Source of the DNA: SPDF01 sp963812085
GTDB taxonomy: Bacteria; Gemmatimonadota; Gemmatimonadetes; Gemmatimonadales; GWC2-71-9
Assembly (NCBI GenBank): GCA_963812085.1
Contig: CAWETL010000003.1
Span: 558,001-622,000 of the forward strand
DNA length: 64,000 nt
Direction of reading: 5' to 3'
Shown: in pieces, positions 63,702-64,000 of the stretch
Position numbering within the stretch: position 1 is the first letter of the stretch
Layout of the letters: every line of letters begins with the position of its first letter
Made by a program: the position numbers and the translations under genes
Notes under the pieces: generated by a model
The model's input: only the letters and a program-made list of their open reading frames with translations
Told to the model about the DNA's origin: nothing
Databases searched by the model: none

Positions 63702-64000
63702 AGATCGGCATCACCTGTTATCCGACCTACGGTGGTTCCGGCGCCGTCGCCACCGAGCTCGGCCTCGAACTCGCCCGCCGCGGCCACGAGGTGCATTTCA
63801 TCACGTACGCCTCGCCGTTTCGCCTGCGGGGCGGGTTCGCCGAGCGGGTGTTCTACCACGAAGTGGAGACCCGGCTCGGGCACTACGCGCTGTTCGACCA
63901 TTTTCCGTTCACGCTGGCGCTCGCCTCGCACCAGTACGAGGTGTCGCGCCGGGAAAAGCTCGACCTGCTGCACGTCCACTACGCCATCCCGTACGCCACC
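63698..64000 (+). CDS. bshA: N-acetyl-alpha-D-glucosaminyl L-malate synthase BshA, 5' part
   Basis: First enzyme of bacillithiol synthesis, a GT4 transferase joining N-acetylglucosamine to L-malate. Only the first ~101 residues are in the window, but they are characteristic: MKIGITCYPTYGGSGAVATE, LARRGHEVHFITYASPFRL, and LDLLHVHYAIPYAT. ATG overlaps the miaA stop. The gene runs off the window end. No bshB or bshC is present here. Confidence 0.92.
   Translation, partial: MKIGITCYPTYGGSGAVATELGLELARRGHEVHFITYASPFRLRGGFAERVFYHEVETRLGHYALFDHFPFTLALASHQYEVSRREKLDLLHVHYAIPYAT

Overview
The window is a dense, GC-rich (roughly 70%) bacterial chromosome segment with about 63 protein genes, nearly all on the + strand and many overlapping by 1-4 bases (ATGA/GTGA). 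A TonB-dependent receptor, lipoproteins and a Tat-exported MsrP show a Gram-negative (diderm) cell. BshA (bacillithiol), SelB, a mannose-family PTS with HPr kinase and a free-standing secretion-sorting-like domain together suggest Gemmatimonadota or a close relative. That placement is inference. No rRNA, CRISPR array, insertion sequence or prophage was seen.

Layout. 1-5.8 kb: miaB 3' end, comFB-like, comEC, fructose-1,6-bisphosphatase and the catalytic subunit of a B12-dependent acyl-CoA mutase. 5.8-9.8 kb: FmdB-like zinc ribbon, argS, a PfkB-family kinase, purM. 9.8-13.6 kb: riboflavin operon ribD-ribE-ribBA-ribH followed by nusB. 13.6-20.3 kb: a glycosyltransferase, hpf, hprK and a complete mannose-type PTS (IIA, IIB, IIC, IID, HPr, EI). 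20.3-23.2 kb: metK, a bifunctional-nuclease-family gene and a membrane-anchored protein. 23.2-29.2 kb: a cobalamin riboswitch upstream of btuF-btuC-btuD, a BtuB-like receptor and a beta-propeller lipoprotein resembling BtuG. 29.2-32.4 kb: recO, selB and a small secreted protein. 32.4-37.4 kb: clpB, tadA, an exported phosphodiesterase-fold protein and a fatty-acid-hydroxylase-family protein. 37.5-42.2 kb: a ClC channel whose CBS part lies in another frame, a convergent CPA2 antiporter and prfC with a frameshift near its 3' end. 42.3-46.9 kb: two tRNA-Ser genes, an SPFH protein, a membrane Ser/Thr kinase and msrPQ. 47-49.8 kb: pyrR-pyrB-pyrC. 49.8-53.4 kb: a zinc-ribbon protein, rpsT (minus strand), scpA-scpB-rluB. 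53.5-61.1 kb: a Bat-type operon (MoxR, DUF58, membrane protein, BatA, BatB-BatC fusion, BatD-BatE fusion). 61-64 kb: mutL, miaA and the 5' end of bshA.

Working together. The B12 uptake operon would supply the cofactor used by the mutase, although the mutase B12-binding subunit is not in the window. HprK, HPr and EI form a phosphorelay feeding one mannose-family permease, and HPr carries both His15 and Ser46. The Bat genes form a MoxR-AAA/VWA envelope system. Recurrent promoter pairs (TTGAC-17-TAnnnT) and several leaderless-looking starts were found by eye.

Two single-base frame breaks lie within 1.9 kb of each other (about 38.98 and 40.80 kb) and should be checked against reads. The most biologically interesting element is the riboswitch-headed B12 operon ending in the BtuG-like lipoprotein.
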